64,000 nucleotides of DNA from PALSA-600 sp963774605 (GCA_963774605.1 CAVZFN010000003.1:1-64000); one strand, 5' to 3'; shown: positions 16,714 through 25,711, numbered from the stretch's first letter. The notes: generated by a model from the letters alone, not told the origin. Translations and numbers: made by a program.

Positions 16714-17694
16714 CTAAGGCGCGACGCGGTAGATCGCGCCGCTCTGATCGCCCGTGTAGAGCTTGCCGCCGATCGCGCCGACCGCGATCACCGGCGCGCC
16801 GTACCCGGTCAGGAACGGTGTCAGCTTGCCGCCGGCAGGGGGCATCGAGACGACCTCGGAGCCTTTGCCGAGGCCTCCGTAGAGCGCGACGTAGAGCCTG
16901 CCCTTCACGTAGCCGAGGCCCATGGGCGAGGCGTGTGCCGGGAACTGGACGAACGGCTTGGCGTAGCTCCCGCACGTGCTCGGCGTTGCCGGACACACCG
17001 GGAACCCGTAGTCGGCGCCGCGCTCGATCGCGAGGAGGAAGTCGGGCGGACGCTTCGGCCCGAGGTCGTCCTGGTTGAGGTCCGACACGAGCGGTAGATC
17101 CCGACCGGGCAGGAAGAGCGGCTGCCACGGCTGGCGGATCCCGGTCGCGAGCACGGTGATCGTGCCGGACGCCGGATCGACCGTCAGGAAGCTGTTGGCG
17201 TAGCCGGGACTGGACGTGTCTGGATTGACACCCACGTAGATCAACCCGTCCGGGCCCACCGCCAGACCGTTGAACTCCCAGAAGCCGTCAGGCCCGGTGG
17301 TGACCACACGCGAGCTCTGGAACTGCCGGCCGTTCCAGCCGCTCCAGGCGAGAATCTGCCGCCCCGAGCTCAGGTAGAGCGTCCCCTTGCTTGCTGCGAG
17401 ACCGAACACGTGCGCAGGAGATCCCGGCACCCTCGTCGCCTTGCCACCGCCGAGGAGGTACACGCCCCCGGAGACCTTCGCGTTCTGCTCGTCCCCGTAG
17501 CCCGAGACGAAGACGCGGCCGGCGGCGACCGCAAACTCCGTCGGCGTCGGTACTCCATGAGCGACGACCGTCACCGTTCGGCCACCCGCCGCGTGCGGCG
17601 GCGAGGGCGGGCTCTTGGCCGCCACGGCTCCGGCTGCCGCCAGCGCCGCCAGGCCGCCTGCGGCGGCCAACAATCTGATCCCGGGGCCTCCCAT
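16714..17694 (-). CDS. Secreted sorbosone-dehydrogenase-like beta-propeller protein
   Basis: 326 residues with an N-terminal signal (IRLLAAAGGLAALAAAGAVAA). The rest is a repeated propeller (VFGLAASKGTLYLSSG, GLAVGPDGLIYVGVNPD, GLGYVKGRLYVALYGGLG, AIGGKLYTGDQSGAIYRV), resembling the PQQ glucose/sorbosone dehydrogenase fold in which a loop near 'NQDDLGPKRPPDF' would sit close to the centre. Exported enzyme or binding protein; I cannot show the PQQ site. ATG 17694 has TACTGT ten nt upstream. Confidence 0.7.
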   Translation of the reverse strand: MGGPGIRLLAAAGGLAALAAAGAVAAKSPPSPPHAAGGRTVTVVAHGVPTPTEFAVAAGRVFVSGYGDEQNAKVSGGVYLLGGGKATRVPGSPAHVFGLAASKGTLYLSSGRQILAWSGWNGRQFQSSRVVTTGPDGFWEFNGLAVGPDGLIYVGVNPDTSSPGYANSFLTVDPASGTITVLATGIRQPWQPLFLPGRDLPLVSDLNQDDLGPKRPPDFLLAIERGADYGFPVCPATPSTCGSYAKPFVQFPAHASPMGLGYVKGRLYVALYGGLGKGSEVVSMPPAGGKLTPFLTGYGAPVIAVGAIGGKLYTGDQSGAIYRVAP

Positions 17695-17801
17695 GTCGGA
17701 CGTGACAGTAGTGAATCGTGAGGGCGACCCGACGGCCGGGCCTCAAGAGCCGTGGCGCCGGCGCCGATAGCGTGTGGACAGGGCAACCGGGGGGCGAGCG
17801 A

Positions 17802-18473
17802 ATGAGGCGAATCGGGAAGAAGCAGTCGGCGGCGGTTCTCGGCGCGGTCGCGGCGGCGTTGCTCTTCGCGGGCGTGGCGATCGCGGACAAGGAACAGATT
17901 CATCTGACCTCGGCGGGACAGGCTGCGGCGCGTGCGGCGGTCATGCACCGCGCCGACCTCGGCGCGGCGACCGGCTGGACCGGCGGGTTCAAGAAGCCCG
18001 ACCTGTCGTCGGGGACCGGCTGCGCGAACTTCAACCCGAAGCAATCCGACCTCGTGCTCGTGGGCGCGGCTGAGACTGCCTTCAAGCACCCCGGGGTCGA
18101 GTTCGACAGTGAGGCGCAGGTGCTGGAGACCCCGGCGATGGTGCGCCTCGACTGGCAGCGGACCGTGCTTGCGCCTCAGGTCTTGCCGTGCCTGCGGAGC
18201 AACCTCAAGAAGCAGTTGACCGCATCCCAGCGTCTCGTTTCGGCCCGCCGGATTCCCTTTCCCGCGGTCGCTCCGTACGTTCGCGCCTACCGGACGACGG
18301 TCGACGTCAAATCCGCCGCCGGGACCGCACGCGTCTTCGTCGATCTCGTGCTGGTCGGTCGCGGCAGCACCGAGATCACGCTGACGACGACGGCGCCGTT
18401 GATCGCCGAGCCTGCCGTTCGGGCAGCAGAGGTGCGGCTCGCGCGCATCCTGGCCGGGCGCGCGACCGCCTGA
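17802..18473 (+). CDS. Secreted hypothetical protein
   Basis: 223 residues. Start MRRIGKKQSAAVLGAVAAALLFAG gives a signal peptide ending near AIADKE. The mature part (LTSAGQAAARAAVMHRADLG..., GWTGGFKKPDLSSGTGCANF, QVLPCLRSNLKK) has two cysteines and resembles uncharacterised actinobacterial exported proteins of sensor-domain type. A G-rich ribosome site (GGGGGGCGAG) is close to the ATG. Divergent from the propeller gene, with only about 100 nt between starts. Confidence 0.7.
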   Translation: MRRIGKKQSAAVLGAVAAALLFAGVAIADKEQIHLTSAGQAAARAAVMHRADLGAATGWTGGFKKPDLSSGTGCANFNPKQSDLVLVGAAETAFKHPGVEFDSEAQVLETPAMVRLDWQRTVLAPQVLPCLRSNLKKQLTASQRLVSARRIPFPAVAPYVRAYRTTVDVKSAAGTARVFVDLVLVGRGSTEITLTTTAPLIAEPAVRAAEVRLARILAGRATA

Positions 18474-18484
18474 ACGGGAGGCTC

Positions 18485-18892
18485 TTACTCCGGATCGGGA
18501 ACGCGGTTCAGGTAGTTCGTGTGCAACACGTGCAGCGCCTCGGCGAGATCGGGCGAGGTCAACGCGTCCTTGTGCAAGAACCCGGCAGCGCCGGCGGCAT
18601 CGGCGCGTGCCACGTCGTCGTACTCGTCCGAGCCGGTGTAGATGACGACGTGCTGGTCGGCGTCGCGGGCATGGATCGCACGCGTCGCCTCGATCCCGTC
18701 CAGGCCCGGCATGCCGATATCCATCAGGACGATGTCAGGCGTGTGTGCTGCGCAGAGCCGAACCGCTTCATCCCCGTTCGACGCGCAGCCGACCAGGATG
18801 AAACGCTCGTCTTCGTCCAGAATGCTCTCGACGAGCTCGGCGAGTTGTACGTCGTCTTCGGCGATCAGGACTCGGAGCGGGGCCTCGGTCAC
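18485..18892 (-). CDS. Stand-alone response-regulator receiver
   Basis: 135 residues, a CheY-like receiver with no output domain. Acidic pair in LIAEDDVQ, phospho-acceptor Asp in PDIVLMDIGMPGLDG (~53), Thr in HVVIYTGSDEYDD and Lys in AGFLHKDAL are all in place, so it should accept phosphate. No histidine kinase is adjacent. GTG (GTGACCGAG) is chosen because the domain starts at once; an earlier ATG would add unlike sequence. Divergent from the dipeptidase. Confidence 0.85.
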   Translation of the reverse strand: MTEAPLRVLIAEDDVQLAELVESILDEDERFILVGCASNGDEAVRLCAAHTPDIVLMDIGMPGLDGIEATRAIHARDADQHVVIYTGSDEYDDVARADAAGAAGFLHKDALTSPDLAEALHVLHTNYLNRVPDPE

Positions 18893-18920
18893 GTGAGCGG
18901 AGCCTGCCACAGCCGGCCCG

Positions 18921-18926
18921 TAGGAT
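18921..18926 (+). promoter_or_regulatory. Leaderless -10 box (TAGGAT)
   Basis: TAGGAT ends 6 nt before the GTG of the dipeptidase gene. Confidence 0.65.
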
Positions 18927-18932
18927 GCGGCA

Positions 18933-19898
18933 GTGATCATCGACGGCCATAACGACCTCGTCTTGCATCGCTGGCGAGGAGAGCCGACGGAGCATCTCGA
19001 TCTGGTTGTAGCGGCCACTGCAGACTTTGCCGGCGGGTTCTTCGCGCTCTACGTCCCGTCGCCGGCGGTGCCGGATCCGACCGAGATCCCGTACGCGGTC
19101 CCGCTGGCCGATGCGATTCCTCACGAGGAGGCTGCAAGGATCGCGGAGGAGCTCTTCGACGCCCTGTGTGCACTGCCGGTCACACGGGCGACCTCGGCGG
19201 ACGACTTCCGTACGGATCGGGTGACGGCGATCGTGCACATGGAAGGCGCGGAGCCGATTGCCTCGGACCTCTCGAACCTCGAACGGTGGTATGAACGAGG
19301 ACTGCGTTCGGTCGGCCTCGTGTGGTCGAGACCGAACGAGTTCGCGGAGGGTGTGCCGTTCCGGTTTCCGTCGTCGCCCGACATCGGAGGTGGCCTGAGC
19401 GGGGCCGGTTTCGACCTCGTTCGGGCGTGCAACCAACTCGGCATTCTCGTCGACCTGTCGCACCTGAACGAGGCCGGGTTCTGGGATGTGGCGAGTATCT
19501 CCGATGCGCCACTCGTAGCCACACACTCGAATGCCCACGCACTTTGCGCCGCGTCGCGCAACCTGCTCGACACGCAACTCGACGCGATCAGCAAATCGAA
19601 CGGCATCGTCGGTGTGAACTTCGCGGTCACGTTCCTACGCGAAGACGGGTCGCTCGTGCCCGACACGCCGATCGCCGAGATCGTGCGTCACGTCGACTAC
19701 CTCGTCGAACGGATGGGCGTCGACCACGTCGCTTTCGGTTCGGACTTCGACGGCGCGGTCGTGCCGGCCGACCTCGGAGGCGTCGGCGGGTTGCCGAAGC
19801 TCGTCGACGCCCTGCGGAATGCCGGCTACGACGACGCTGCGGTCGCGAAGATCACGCACGAGAACTGGCTGCGCGTCCTGCGCGCGACTTGGCGCTGA
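18933..19898 (+). CDS. Membrane (renal) dipeptidase, family M19
   Basis: 321-residue zinc dipeptidase hydrolysing dipeptides. First metal motif IIDGHNDLV (HxD), AIVHMEGAEPI (bridging Glu), VDLSHLNEAGFWDV, ATHSNAHAL (His-Ser-Asn) and the closing FGSDFDGAVVPADL are all visible, as in bacterial M19 enzymes. No signal peptide, so cytoplasmic. GTG start fixed by the TAGGAT box. Ends just before the palindromic repeat block. Confidence 0.9.
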   Translation: MIIDGHNDLVLHRWRGEPTEHLDLVVAATADFAGGFFALYVPSPAVPDPTEIPYAVPLADAIPHEEAARIAEELFDALCALPVTRATSADDFRTDRVTAIVHMEGAEPIASDLSNLERWYERGLRSVGLVWSRPNEFAEGVPFRFPSSPDIGGGLSGAGFDLVRACNQLGILVDLSHLNEAGFWDVASISDAPLVATHSNAHALCAASRNLLDTQLDAISKSNGIVGVNFAVTFLREDGSLVPDTPIAEIVRHVDYLVERMGVDHVAFGSDFDGAVVPADLGGVGGLPKLVDALRNAGYDDAAVAKITHENWLRVLRATWR

Positions 19899-19925
19899 CA
19901 CGAATCTGATCCCGCGCGGGCGAGC

Positions 19926-20136
19926 GAACCTGATTCCGCGCAGCGGAACCAGATTCGCGAGTTTCGATCTGTGAGGGGCTCCGTGGAACTCGTGAATCTG
20001 GTTCGCCTGCGGCGAATCAGGTTCAGTGGACTGAGACGAACCTGATTCCGCGCAGCGGAACCAGATTCGCGAGTTTCGATCTGTGACGGGCTCCGTGGAG
20101 CTCGTGAATCTGGTTCGCCTACGGCGAATCAGGTTC
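19926..20136. repeat. Pair of 99-bp palindromic (REP/BIME-like) repeats
   Basis: Two copies, 19926-20024 and 20038-20136, differ at only three positions. Each copy is a long inverted repeat: arms of about 38 bp (starting GAACCTGATTC and ending GAATCAGGTTC) flank ~23 bases, and each arm is itself built of inverted 14-bp units (GAACCTGATTCCGC with GCGGAACCAGATTC). A partial unit precedes them (19901-19920). They lie between convergent genes, where they could end transcription from both sides. No transposase or target duplication is visible. Confidence 0.85.
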
Positions 20137-20577
20137 AGGTGATCTTCGCGCGAAGTATCCGCGCGCCTTCAGTCGCAGGACGAGGACGTCGTCCTGGTTG
20201 AAGACCTCGTTGGTCGTGAAGACCGTGCCGCGCCGCGGATCCTTCGACGACGGCTGCACGTCCGTCACCGTCGAACGCCCCGACAGCGTGTCGCCGGGTC
20301 GGACCGGGGCTGTCCAGCGAATCTCGTCGACCCCTGGTGAGCCGAGCGACGCAGTGTCGAGCAGCACCGCGCGAACGAACATCCCCATGAAGAGGGCCGT
20401 TGTGTGCCAGCCGCTCGCTATCAGACCTCCGAACGGCGTCTGCTCTGCAGCGTCGGGGTCGATGTGGAACGGCTGCGGATCGAAGCGCGTTGCGAACTCG
20501 ATGATCTCGTCCCCGGTGACCGTGACCGGACCGACCTCGACGACGTCGCCGATCCGGAAGTCCTCCCAGTAGCGCAT
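20119..20577 (-). CDS. MaoC-like acyl dehydratase
   Basis: 152-residue hot-dog-fold enzyme that hydrates or dehydrates enoyl-CoA type thioesters. The hydratase motif is seen as FATRFDPQPFHIDPDAAEQTPFGG (Asp/His pair) followed by LIASGWHTTALFMGMF. The start MRYWEDFRIGD lies 8 nt after TAGCGT (minus strand). The last residues (ARRSPEPDSP) and the TAG stop are supplied by the second palindromic repeat; a CTA versus CTG difference between the copies makes the stop. Confidence 0.85.
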   Translation of the reverse strand: MRYWEDFRIGDVVEVGPVTVTGDEIIEFATRFDPQPFHIDPDAAEQTPFGGLIASGWHTTALFMGMFVRAVLLDTASLGSPGVDEIRWTAPVRPGDTLSGRSTVTDVQPSSKDPRRGTVFTTNEVFNQDDVLVLRLKARGYFARRSPEPDSP

Positions 20578-20585
20578 GACCCGCC

Positions 20586-20601
20586 ACGCTATCGATACGG
20601 T
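20586..20601. promoter_or_regulatory. Divergent leaderless -10 boxes
   Basis: Minus strand TAGCGT (20586-20591, 8 nt before MaoC) and plus strand TACGGT (20596-20601, 6 nt before the aldo/keto reductase ATG) sit back to back, with only 30 bp between the two starts. Confidence 0.6.
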
Positions 20602-20607
20602 CCGAGC

Positions 20608-21501
20608 ATGCGCACGAGGAAGCTCGGCCCGCTGACCGTCAGCGTCGTGGGCCTCGGATGCAACAACTTCGGAGGTCGGATCGGCGAGGATGCGACGCGT
20701 GCCGTGGTCGACGCGGCGATCGAGGTCGGAGCCACGTTCTTCGACACGGCCGACATCTACGGCAACCGTGGCGGGAGCGAAGAGCTGCTCGGCCGCCTGC
20801 TCCGCGGGCGCCGCGACCAGGTGGTCCTGGCGACCAAGTTCGGCAAGGAGATGGGGGACGGAGCGGAGCGCCGCGGAACGCGGGCCTACATCCGCGCGGC
20901 TCTCGAGGCGTCGATGCTCCGACTCCAGACCGACGTCATCGACCTCTACCAGCACCACGAGGAGGACACCGGGACGCCGCTCGAGGAGACGATCGGCGCA
21001 CTCGACGAGCTCGTCGAGGAGGGAAAGATTCGCGCTTTCGGCACCTCCAACTACCGTGCCGAGACTCTCGGCCGTGCCAAGGCGATCGCCTCCGCCGCCT
21101 ACGTGTCCGAGCAGAGTGAGTACTCGTGGCTGCGGCGCAACGCCGAAGCCGAGGTGATTCCGGCTTGCCAACGGCTCGGGCTCGGCTTCATCCCCTTCTT
21201 TCCGTTGGCGAGCGGGCTCCTCACCGGAAAGGTCTCGCGCGACACACCGCCGGCCCCGGGAACGCGGTTGCACGGCCGGACGATCGACGACACCGATCTC
21301 GAACGGGTCGCGCGCTTGCGGGCATGGGCGGAGGTTCACGACGTATCGCTGCTCGACGTCGCGATCGGCGGTCTTGCCGCTGTCTCGCCGATCGCCTCGG
21401 TGATCGCGGGGGCCACCAAGCCCGAGCAGGTGCGCGCGAACGCCGCAGCCGGGGACTGGGTGCCTTCGGCTGCGGAGCTTGCGGAACTGAAGGACCTCTG
21501 A
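20608..21501 (+). CDS. Aldo/keto reductase
   Basis: 297-residue NADPH-dependent aldehyde/ketone reductase. Family motifs: start LGPLTVSVVGLGCNNFGG, catalytic Asp/Tyr in FFDTADIYGNRGGSEELLG, Lys in VVLATKFGK, His in DLYQHHEEDTGTP, GTSNYRAE, and the cofactor loop near SVIAGATKPEQV. All four active-site residues (Asp, Tyr, Lys, His) are present. Stands alone. Substrate unknown. Confidence 0.9.
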   Translation: MRTRKLGPLTVSVVGLGCNNFGGRIGEDATRAVVDAAIEVGATFFDTADIYGNRGGSEELLGRLLRGRRDQVVLATKFGKEMGDGAERRGTRAYIRAALEASMLRLQTDVIDLYQHHEEDTGTPLEETIGALDELVEEGKIRAFGTSNYRAETLGRAKAIASAAYVSEQSEYSWLRRNAEAEVIPACQRLGLGFIPFFPLASGLLTGKVSRDTPPAPGTRLHGRTIDDTDLERVARLRAWAEVHDVSLLDVAIGGLAAVSPIASVIAGATKPEQVRANAAAGDWVPSAAELAELKDL

Positions 21502-21519
21502 GCCGCTCGACGTAGTCGC

Positions 21520-22896
21520 TCAGTCGATCTTCATCGCGACGTGCTTGATCTGCGTGTACTCCTCCATCGAGTAGATCGACATGTCCTTGCCGTAGCCGGA
21601 CGACTTGTAGCCGCCGTGCGGCAGCTCCGACGAGATCGGGACGAGGTGGTCGTTCACCCAGACCGTTCCGAACTGCAGCTTGCGCGCCGCGTTCAGCGCG
21701 CGGCCGATGTCGCGCGTCCAGACCGAGGCGGCGAGCCCGTACCGGACGCCGTTCGCCCATTCGATCGCCTGGTCGTCGTCGGCGAACCGCTGCACGGTGA
21801 TCACCGGCCCGAACACCTCGTCCTGGACGATCTCGTCGTCCTGGGAGACGTCCGTGATGACGGTGGGCTTCACGAACCAGCCCGTGTCACCGTCCGCCTC
21901 GCCGCCGGTCAGCACCGTGGCGCCCTTGGCGCGCTCGAGGAAGCCGAGGATCCGGTCCTGCTGGTCCTTGGTGATCACCGGTCCCATCTCGATGTCGTCG
22001 CCCGAGGCCGGATCGCCCACCTTGATTCCCTCGACCGTGGGGACGAGTGCCTCGAGCAGAGCGTCGTAGATCTTCGGGCCGGCGATGATCCGGGAGCCGG
22101 CGGTGCAGTCCTGGCCCGAGTTCCAGAAGCCCGCGATCTTGATGCCGGCGGCAACCTGCTCCGGGTCTGCGTCGTCGAAGACGACCATCGGCGCCTTGCC
22201 GCCGAGCTCCAGGTGCACACGCTTGAGGGTGTCGGCCGCGTTGCGCGCGATCAACTTGCCGGTTGCGATGTCCCCGGTCAGTGAGACGAGGCCGATGTCG
22301 GGGTGGCTGACGAGCCGCTCACCGGTCGGCACTCCGTCGCCGGTGACGACCTGCAGGACGCCCTTCGGGATCACGTCCTTGGCGAGCTCCATGAAGCGCA
22401 GCAGCGACATCGGCGTCTGCTCGGACGGCTTGAGGATCTGGACGTTGCCGGCGGCGATCGCCGGTCCGAGCTTCCAGATCGCCATCATCAGCGGGTAGTT
22501 CCACGGGCAGATCCCCGCGACGATGCCGATCGGCTCGCGGCGGATCATCGACGTGTAGCCCTTGATGTACTCGCCTGCCGACTTGCCCTCGAGGTTGCGT
22601 GCGGCGCCCGCGAAGAAGCGCAGGTTGTCGGCGCAGAACGGCATCTCGTCGCGGGAGGCCATCAGCGGCTTGCCGACGTTGCGCGATTCGATCTGCGCGA
22701 GCTCCTCGGCGTTCTCCTCGATCACGTCGGCGAGCTGGAGCAGCAGCGCAGCACGCTCGCCCGGTGTTGCATCGAGCCACTCCGGGAGCGCCTGCTTGGC
22801 AGTCTCGACGACCTCGTCGACCTCGTCGGCCGTCATGTTCGGCACCGAGTCGATCGTTTCCGCGGTTGCTGGGTTGATGACGTCGATAGTTGCCAC
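21520..22896 (-). CDS. Aminobutyraldehyde-type NAD(P)+ aldehyde dehydrogenase
   Basis: 458 residues, ALDH superfamily. Motifs: PWNYPLMMAIWKLGPA, NVQILKPSEQTP (Lys), LTGDIATGK, catalytic Glu in HLELGGKAPMVVF, catalytic Cys in GQDCTAGSRI, and EVFGPVITV. SGQDCTAGSR rather than GQVCxA fits gamma-aminobutyraldehyde dehydrogenases (PatD/YdcW) that turn 4-aminobutanal into GABA. Last gene of the polyamine operon, nine bp after potC, which supports that substrate. Confidence 0.85.
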   Translation of the reverse strand: MATIDVINPATAETIDSVPNMTADEVDEVVETAKQALPEWLDATPGERAALLLQLADVIEENAEELAQIESRNVGKPLMASRDEMPFCADNLRFFAGAARNLEGKSAGEYIKGYTSMIRREPIGIVAGICPWNYPLMMAIWKLGPAIAAGNVQILKPSEQTPMSLLRFMELAKDVIPKGVLQVVTGDGVPTGERLVSHPDIGLVSLTGDIATGKLIARNAADTLKRVHLELGGKAPMVVFDDADPEQVAAGIKIAGFWNSGQDCTAGSRIIAGPKIYDALLEALVPTVEGIKVGDPASGDDIEMGPVITKDQQDRILGFLERAKGATVLTGGEADGDTGWFVKPTVITDVSQDDEIVQDEVFGPVITVQRFADDDQAIEWANGVRYGLAASVWTRDIGRALNAARKLQFGTVWVNDHLVPISSELPHGGYKSSGYGKDMSIYSMEEYTQIKHVAMKID

Positions 22897-22905
22897 TGGT
22901 TTCTC

Positions 22906-23703
22906 CTATTCGGTGCGAAGGATCCCGCTCTCGCGGGTCAAACGTTGCGCGAGCGCAACGGGGATGATCGTCAATGCAAGGATCAGGAAGACGACGACGT
23001 TCACCTGCGGCAGTTGCTGGCCGAGGCGGATCTGGCCGAAGATCCAGATCGGGAGGGTGTTCTGCGCGCCGGCCGTGAACGTCGTCACGATCACCTCGTC
23101 GAACGAGAGCGCGAACGCGAGCAAGGCGCCGGAGACGAGTGCCGTCGAGATCGACGGGAAGGTGACGTAGCGGAACGTCTGGATCCCGTCGGCACCGAGA
23201 TCCATCGACGCTTCGGTCAGCGAGCCCGGGACTCGTCGCAGGCGGGCGACGACATTGTTGTAGACGACCACCACGCAGAAGGTCGCGTGGCCGATCACGA
23301 TCGTCCACAGTCCGAAGTTGAACTTCCAGAAGACGAAGTACGAGTTGAGCGCCATGCCCGTGATGATCCCGGGCAGCGCGATCGGAAGCACGAGCAGGAA
23401 CGAGATCGATTCACGGCCGAAGAACCGGAAGCGGTGCACGCCGAATGCCGCGGCCGAGCCGAGGACCAGTGCGATGAGTGTCGCGAGCGCCGCCGCCTTC
23501 AGCGAGAGAAACAACGCCTGCTGCATGTCGCCGTTGTGGATGGTCGGCGAGAACCACTTCGTGGTCAGTCCGGCGATCGGCCAGCTCTGGACATTCGAAG
23601 AGTTGAAGGCATAGAGACAGATGACGAAGATCGGGACGTAGAGGAACGCGAGCACGAGCACCACCCAGATGCCGAGACCGATGCGGGTTCCGCGGCTCTC
23701 CAC
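22906..23703 (-). CDS. potC: Polyamine ABC transporter permease PotC-like
   Basis: 265 residues, six membrane helices. The permease EAA loop is visible (LTEASMDLGADGIQTFRYVTFPSI), which docks on the ATPase. The sequence ILVV..VPIFVICLYAFN at the N-terminus and the FDEVIVTTFTAGAQNTLPIWIF end are typical of PotC, the second permease of spermidine/putrescine importers. ATG start, two nt after the potB stop. Confidence 0.85.
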   Translation of the reverse strand: MESRGTRIGLGIWVVLVLAFLYVPIFVICLYAFNSSNVQSWPIAGLTTKWFSPTIHNGDMQQALFLSLKAAALATLIALVLGSAAAFGVHRFRFFGRESISFLLVLPIALPGIITGMALNSYFVFWKFNFGLWTIVIGHATFCVVVVYNNVVARLRRVPGSLTEASMDLGADGIQTFRYVTFPSISTALVSGALLAFALSFDEVIVTTFTAGAQNTLPIWIFGQIRLGQQLPQVNVVVFLILALTIIPVALAQRLTRESGILRTE

Positions 23704-23705
23704 GG

Positions 23706-24599
23706 CTAGAGGGCATCGAACGCGCCGAGCCGGCGCGCCAGCATCAGGTAGACGCCCATCACGAACAGTGGCACGACTGCGAATGCGGCGGCGAACGGGA
23801 GGTTCCCAGCGCCGTTCACGGAGTCGTAGACGACGTTGCCGATGAACTGGCTGGAGGCGCCGCCGATCAGCACCGGGGTGATGTAGTCACCGAGCGTGAG
23901 CGAGAACGTGAAGATCGAGCCGGCGACGATGCCCGGCAGCGCCAGCGGCAAGATCACCGAACGCAAGGTTCGGAAGCCTTTGGCTCCGAGGTCGCGGGAG
24001 GCCTCGATGTAGGAGTGGGGGATCCGCTCGAGCGACGCATAGACGGGCAGGATCATGAACGGCAGCCAGACGTATGAGAAGACGAGCCACATTGCCGTGT
24101 TCGTGTACGCGATGTTCGCGGACGGAAGGCCGAGCTTGTGGAGCGACCAGTTGAGCAGGCCGTCCGAGTTGAGGATCAGCCGCCACGAGTAGACCCGCGC
24201 GAGATACGACGCCCAGAGCGGGAGCAGGACGAGGACGAACAGGAGCGCTCGAACGCGAGAGGACGCGACCCGAGCCATGAAGTAGGCGAACGGGAAGGCG
24301 ATGATCGCGTCGGTGATCGTCACGGCGGCTGCGATCGAGATCGTGCGTAGCGCTACGTGGCGGTACACGGAGCTGTTCCAGAGCTCGCGGTAGTTCTCGA
24401 GCGTCCAGTTGTGCACGGTCAGCGACGTGAACGGGTCGACGGTCCAGAAGGACGAGACGAACAACGCGGCCAGCGCCGCGATGTACACGATCAGGAACGC
24501 GAGGACCGGCGGTGCGAGAAGCGACAGGCCCTTCAGCCACCGGCGGCGCCAGAGCGCGCCGCCGAGTAGGCGGCGCGCTCCGTGCCGATCCGAGCTCAG
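23706..24599 (-). CDS. potB: Polyamine ABC transporter permease PotB-like
   Basis: 297 residues, six helices starting at LLAPPVLAFLIVYIAALAALF. EAA loop: YIEASRDLGAKGFRTLRSVILPLALPG; conserved SLTLGDYITPVLIGG end as in PotB. There is no ATG, GTG or TTG between the upstream potD stop and the first helix; the only candidate is CTG 24599, which overlaps that stop as CTGA, the same geometry as ATGA couplings in this operon. The next GTG lies inside helix 1. Confidence 0.8.
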   Translation of the reverse strand: MSSDRHGARRLLGGALWRRRWLKGLSLLAPPVLAFLIVYIAALAALFVSSFWTVDPFTSLTVHNWTLENYRELWNSSVYRHVALRTISIAAAVTITDAIIAFPFAYFMARVASSRVRALLFVLVLLPLWASYLARVYSWRLILNSDGLLNWSLHKLGLPSANIAYTNTAMWLVFSYVWLPFMILPVYASLERIPHSYIEASRDLGAKGFRTLRSVILPLALPGIVAGSIFTFSLTLGDYITPVLIGGASSQFIGNVVYDSVNGAGNLPFAAAFAVVPLFVMGVYLMLARRLGAFDAL

Positions 24600-25711
24600 C
24601 CCTTGAGCTGGGTCCAAGCCTGCTGCCACTTCGTGTAGTCCATGCAGTTCTTCTGGCCGTTGCCGCAGTCGGCGATCGGCGTCTTCCAGAAGTGGATCTG
24701 CTTGAAGTACTTGAGCGGTGCGTTGGCGTGGTACTGCGCGCACGAGCCCTTGGACAGCTTGTCCATGATCGCGCACGACTTCGAGTTGACGGGTGTCTCA
24801 CCGAAGTAGATCGCCTGCTCCGCCTGGACCTTCGGCGTCGAGATCCACGCCAGCCACTTGTACGCGCAGGCGAGGTTCTTCGTGTGCGACGACACCATCC
24901 ACGTGTCGAGCCAGCCCGTCGCACCTTCCTTCGGCACGAGGTCCTTCACCGGGGCCTTCGCACCGATCAGCGTGTTCGTCTGATACGGCCACGAGGCGCC
25001 GATCACTGCGTCGCCGTTCTTGAACAGGTCGATCTCGTCCGAGGCGAGCGCCCAGTACTTCTTGATCAACGGCTTCTGTTTCTTCAGCAGGTTGATCGTC
25101 GCATTGAACTGGGTGGAATTCAGCTCGTACGGATCCTTGATACCGAGGGACGGCTGGGTCTTCATCAAGTACAGAGCCGCATCGGCGATCTGGATCGGGT
25201 TGTCCGGAACGGTGACTTTCCCCTTGTACTTCGGGGAGTAGATCGAGGCCCATGACGTCGGGGCGGGCGACACCTTCTTCGTGTTGTAGAGGAGCGTGTT
25301 CGGGCCCCACTGCAGCGAGATGCCGTAGTGCTTTCCGTCGATCGTGTTGTTCGGCGGCGACTGGAACGGCTTGCCGAAGTTCTTGAAGTCGGGGATCTTC
25401 GACGGATCGACGGTCTGCACGTCCTTGCCGTAGATCAGGCGCAGGGACGCGTCACCGGAGGCGGAAACCATGTCGTACTGGTTGCCGCCGCCGGAGCGCA
25501 TGAGCGTGACCATCTCGTCGGAGGAGCCCGCGTATTTCGCGTGCACCGTGCAGCCCGTCGACTTCTGGAACGGCTTCACCCATTGCGCCTGCGTGTAGCC
25601 CTCCCACGCGATCATGTTGAGGGTGCCGCCGGTCTGCCGGGAAACGCCGGCCGCGGGGAACGCCAGTCCGACCGCGAGGACGGCAACCAGCGCCCACATG
25701 CCCTTCGTCAT
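24596..25711 (-). CDS. potD: Polyamine-binding periplasmic protein PotD-like
   Basis: 371 residues with a signal peptide (MWALVAVLAVGLAFPAAGVS), exported substrate receptor of the ABC importer. Type II binding-protein fold: TLNMIAWEGYTQAQWVKPF (matching the IYNWxxY of PotD), MVSASGDASLRLIYGKDVQ, YGISLQWGPNTLLYN, and WPYQTNTLI. The aromatic and acidic residues of polyamine pockets fit W-E-G-Y, D-A-S and W-L-D-T-W. Overlaps potA by four nt. Confidence 0.85.
   Translation of the reverse strand: MTKGMWALVAVLAVGLAFPAAGVSRQTGGTLNMIAWEGYTQAQWVKPFQKSTGCTVHAKYAGSSDEMVTLMRSGGGNQYDMVSASGDASLRLIYGKDVQTVDPSKIPDFKNFGKPFQSPPNNTIDGKHYGISLQWGPNTLLYNTKKVSPAPTSWASIYSPKYKGKVTVPDNPIQIADAALYLMKTQPSLGIKDPYELNSTQFNATINLLKKQKPLIKKYWALASDEIDLFKNGDAVIGASWPYQTNTLIGAKAPVKDLVPKEGATGWLDTWMVSSHTKNLACAYKWLAWISTPKVQAEQAIYFGETPVNSKSCAIMDKLSKGSCAQYHANAPLKYFKQIHFWKTPIADCGNGQKNCMDYTKWQQAWTQLKG

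Noticed and set aside
19899..20140. CRISPR array
   Set aside because: Only two copies of a long palindrome with a 13-bp gap; no short repeats with unique spacers and no cas genes.
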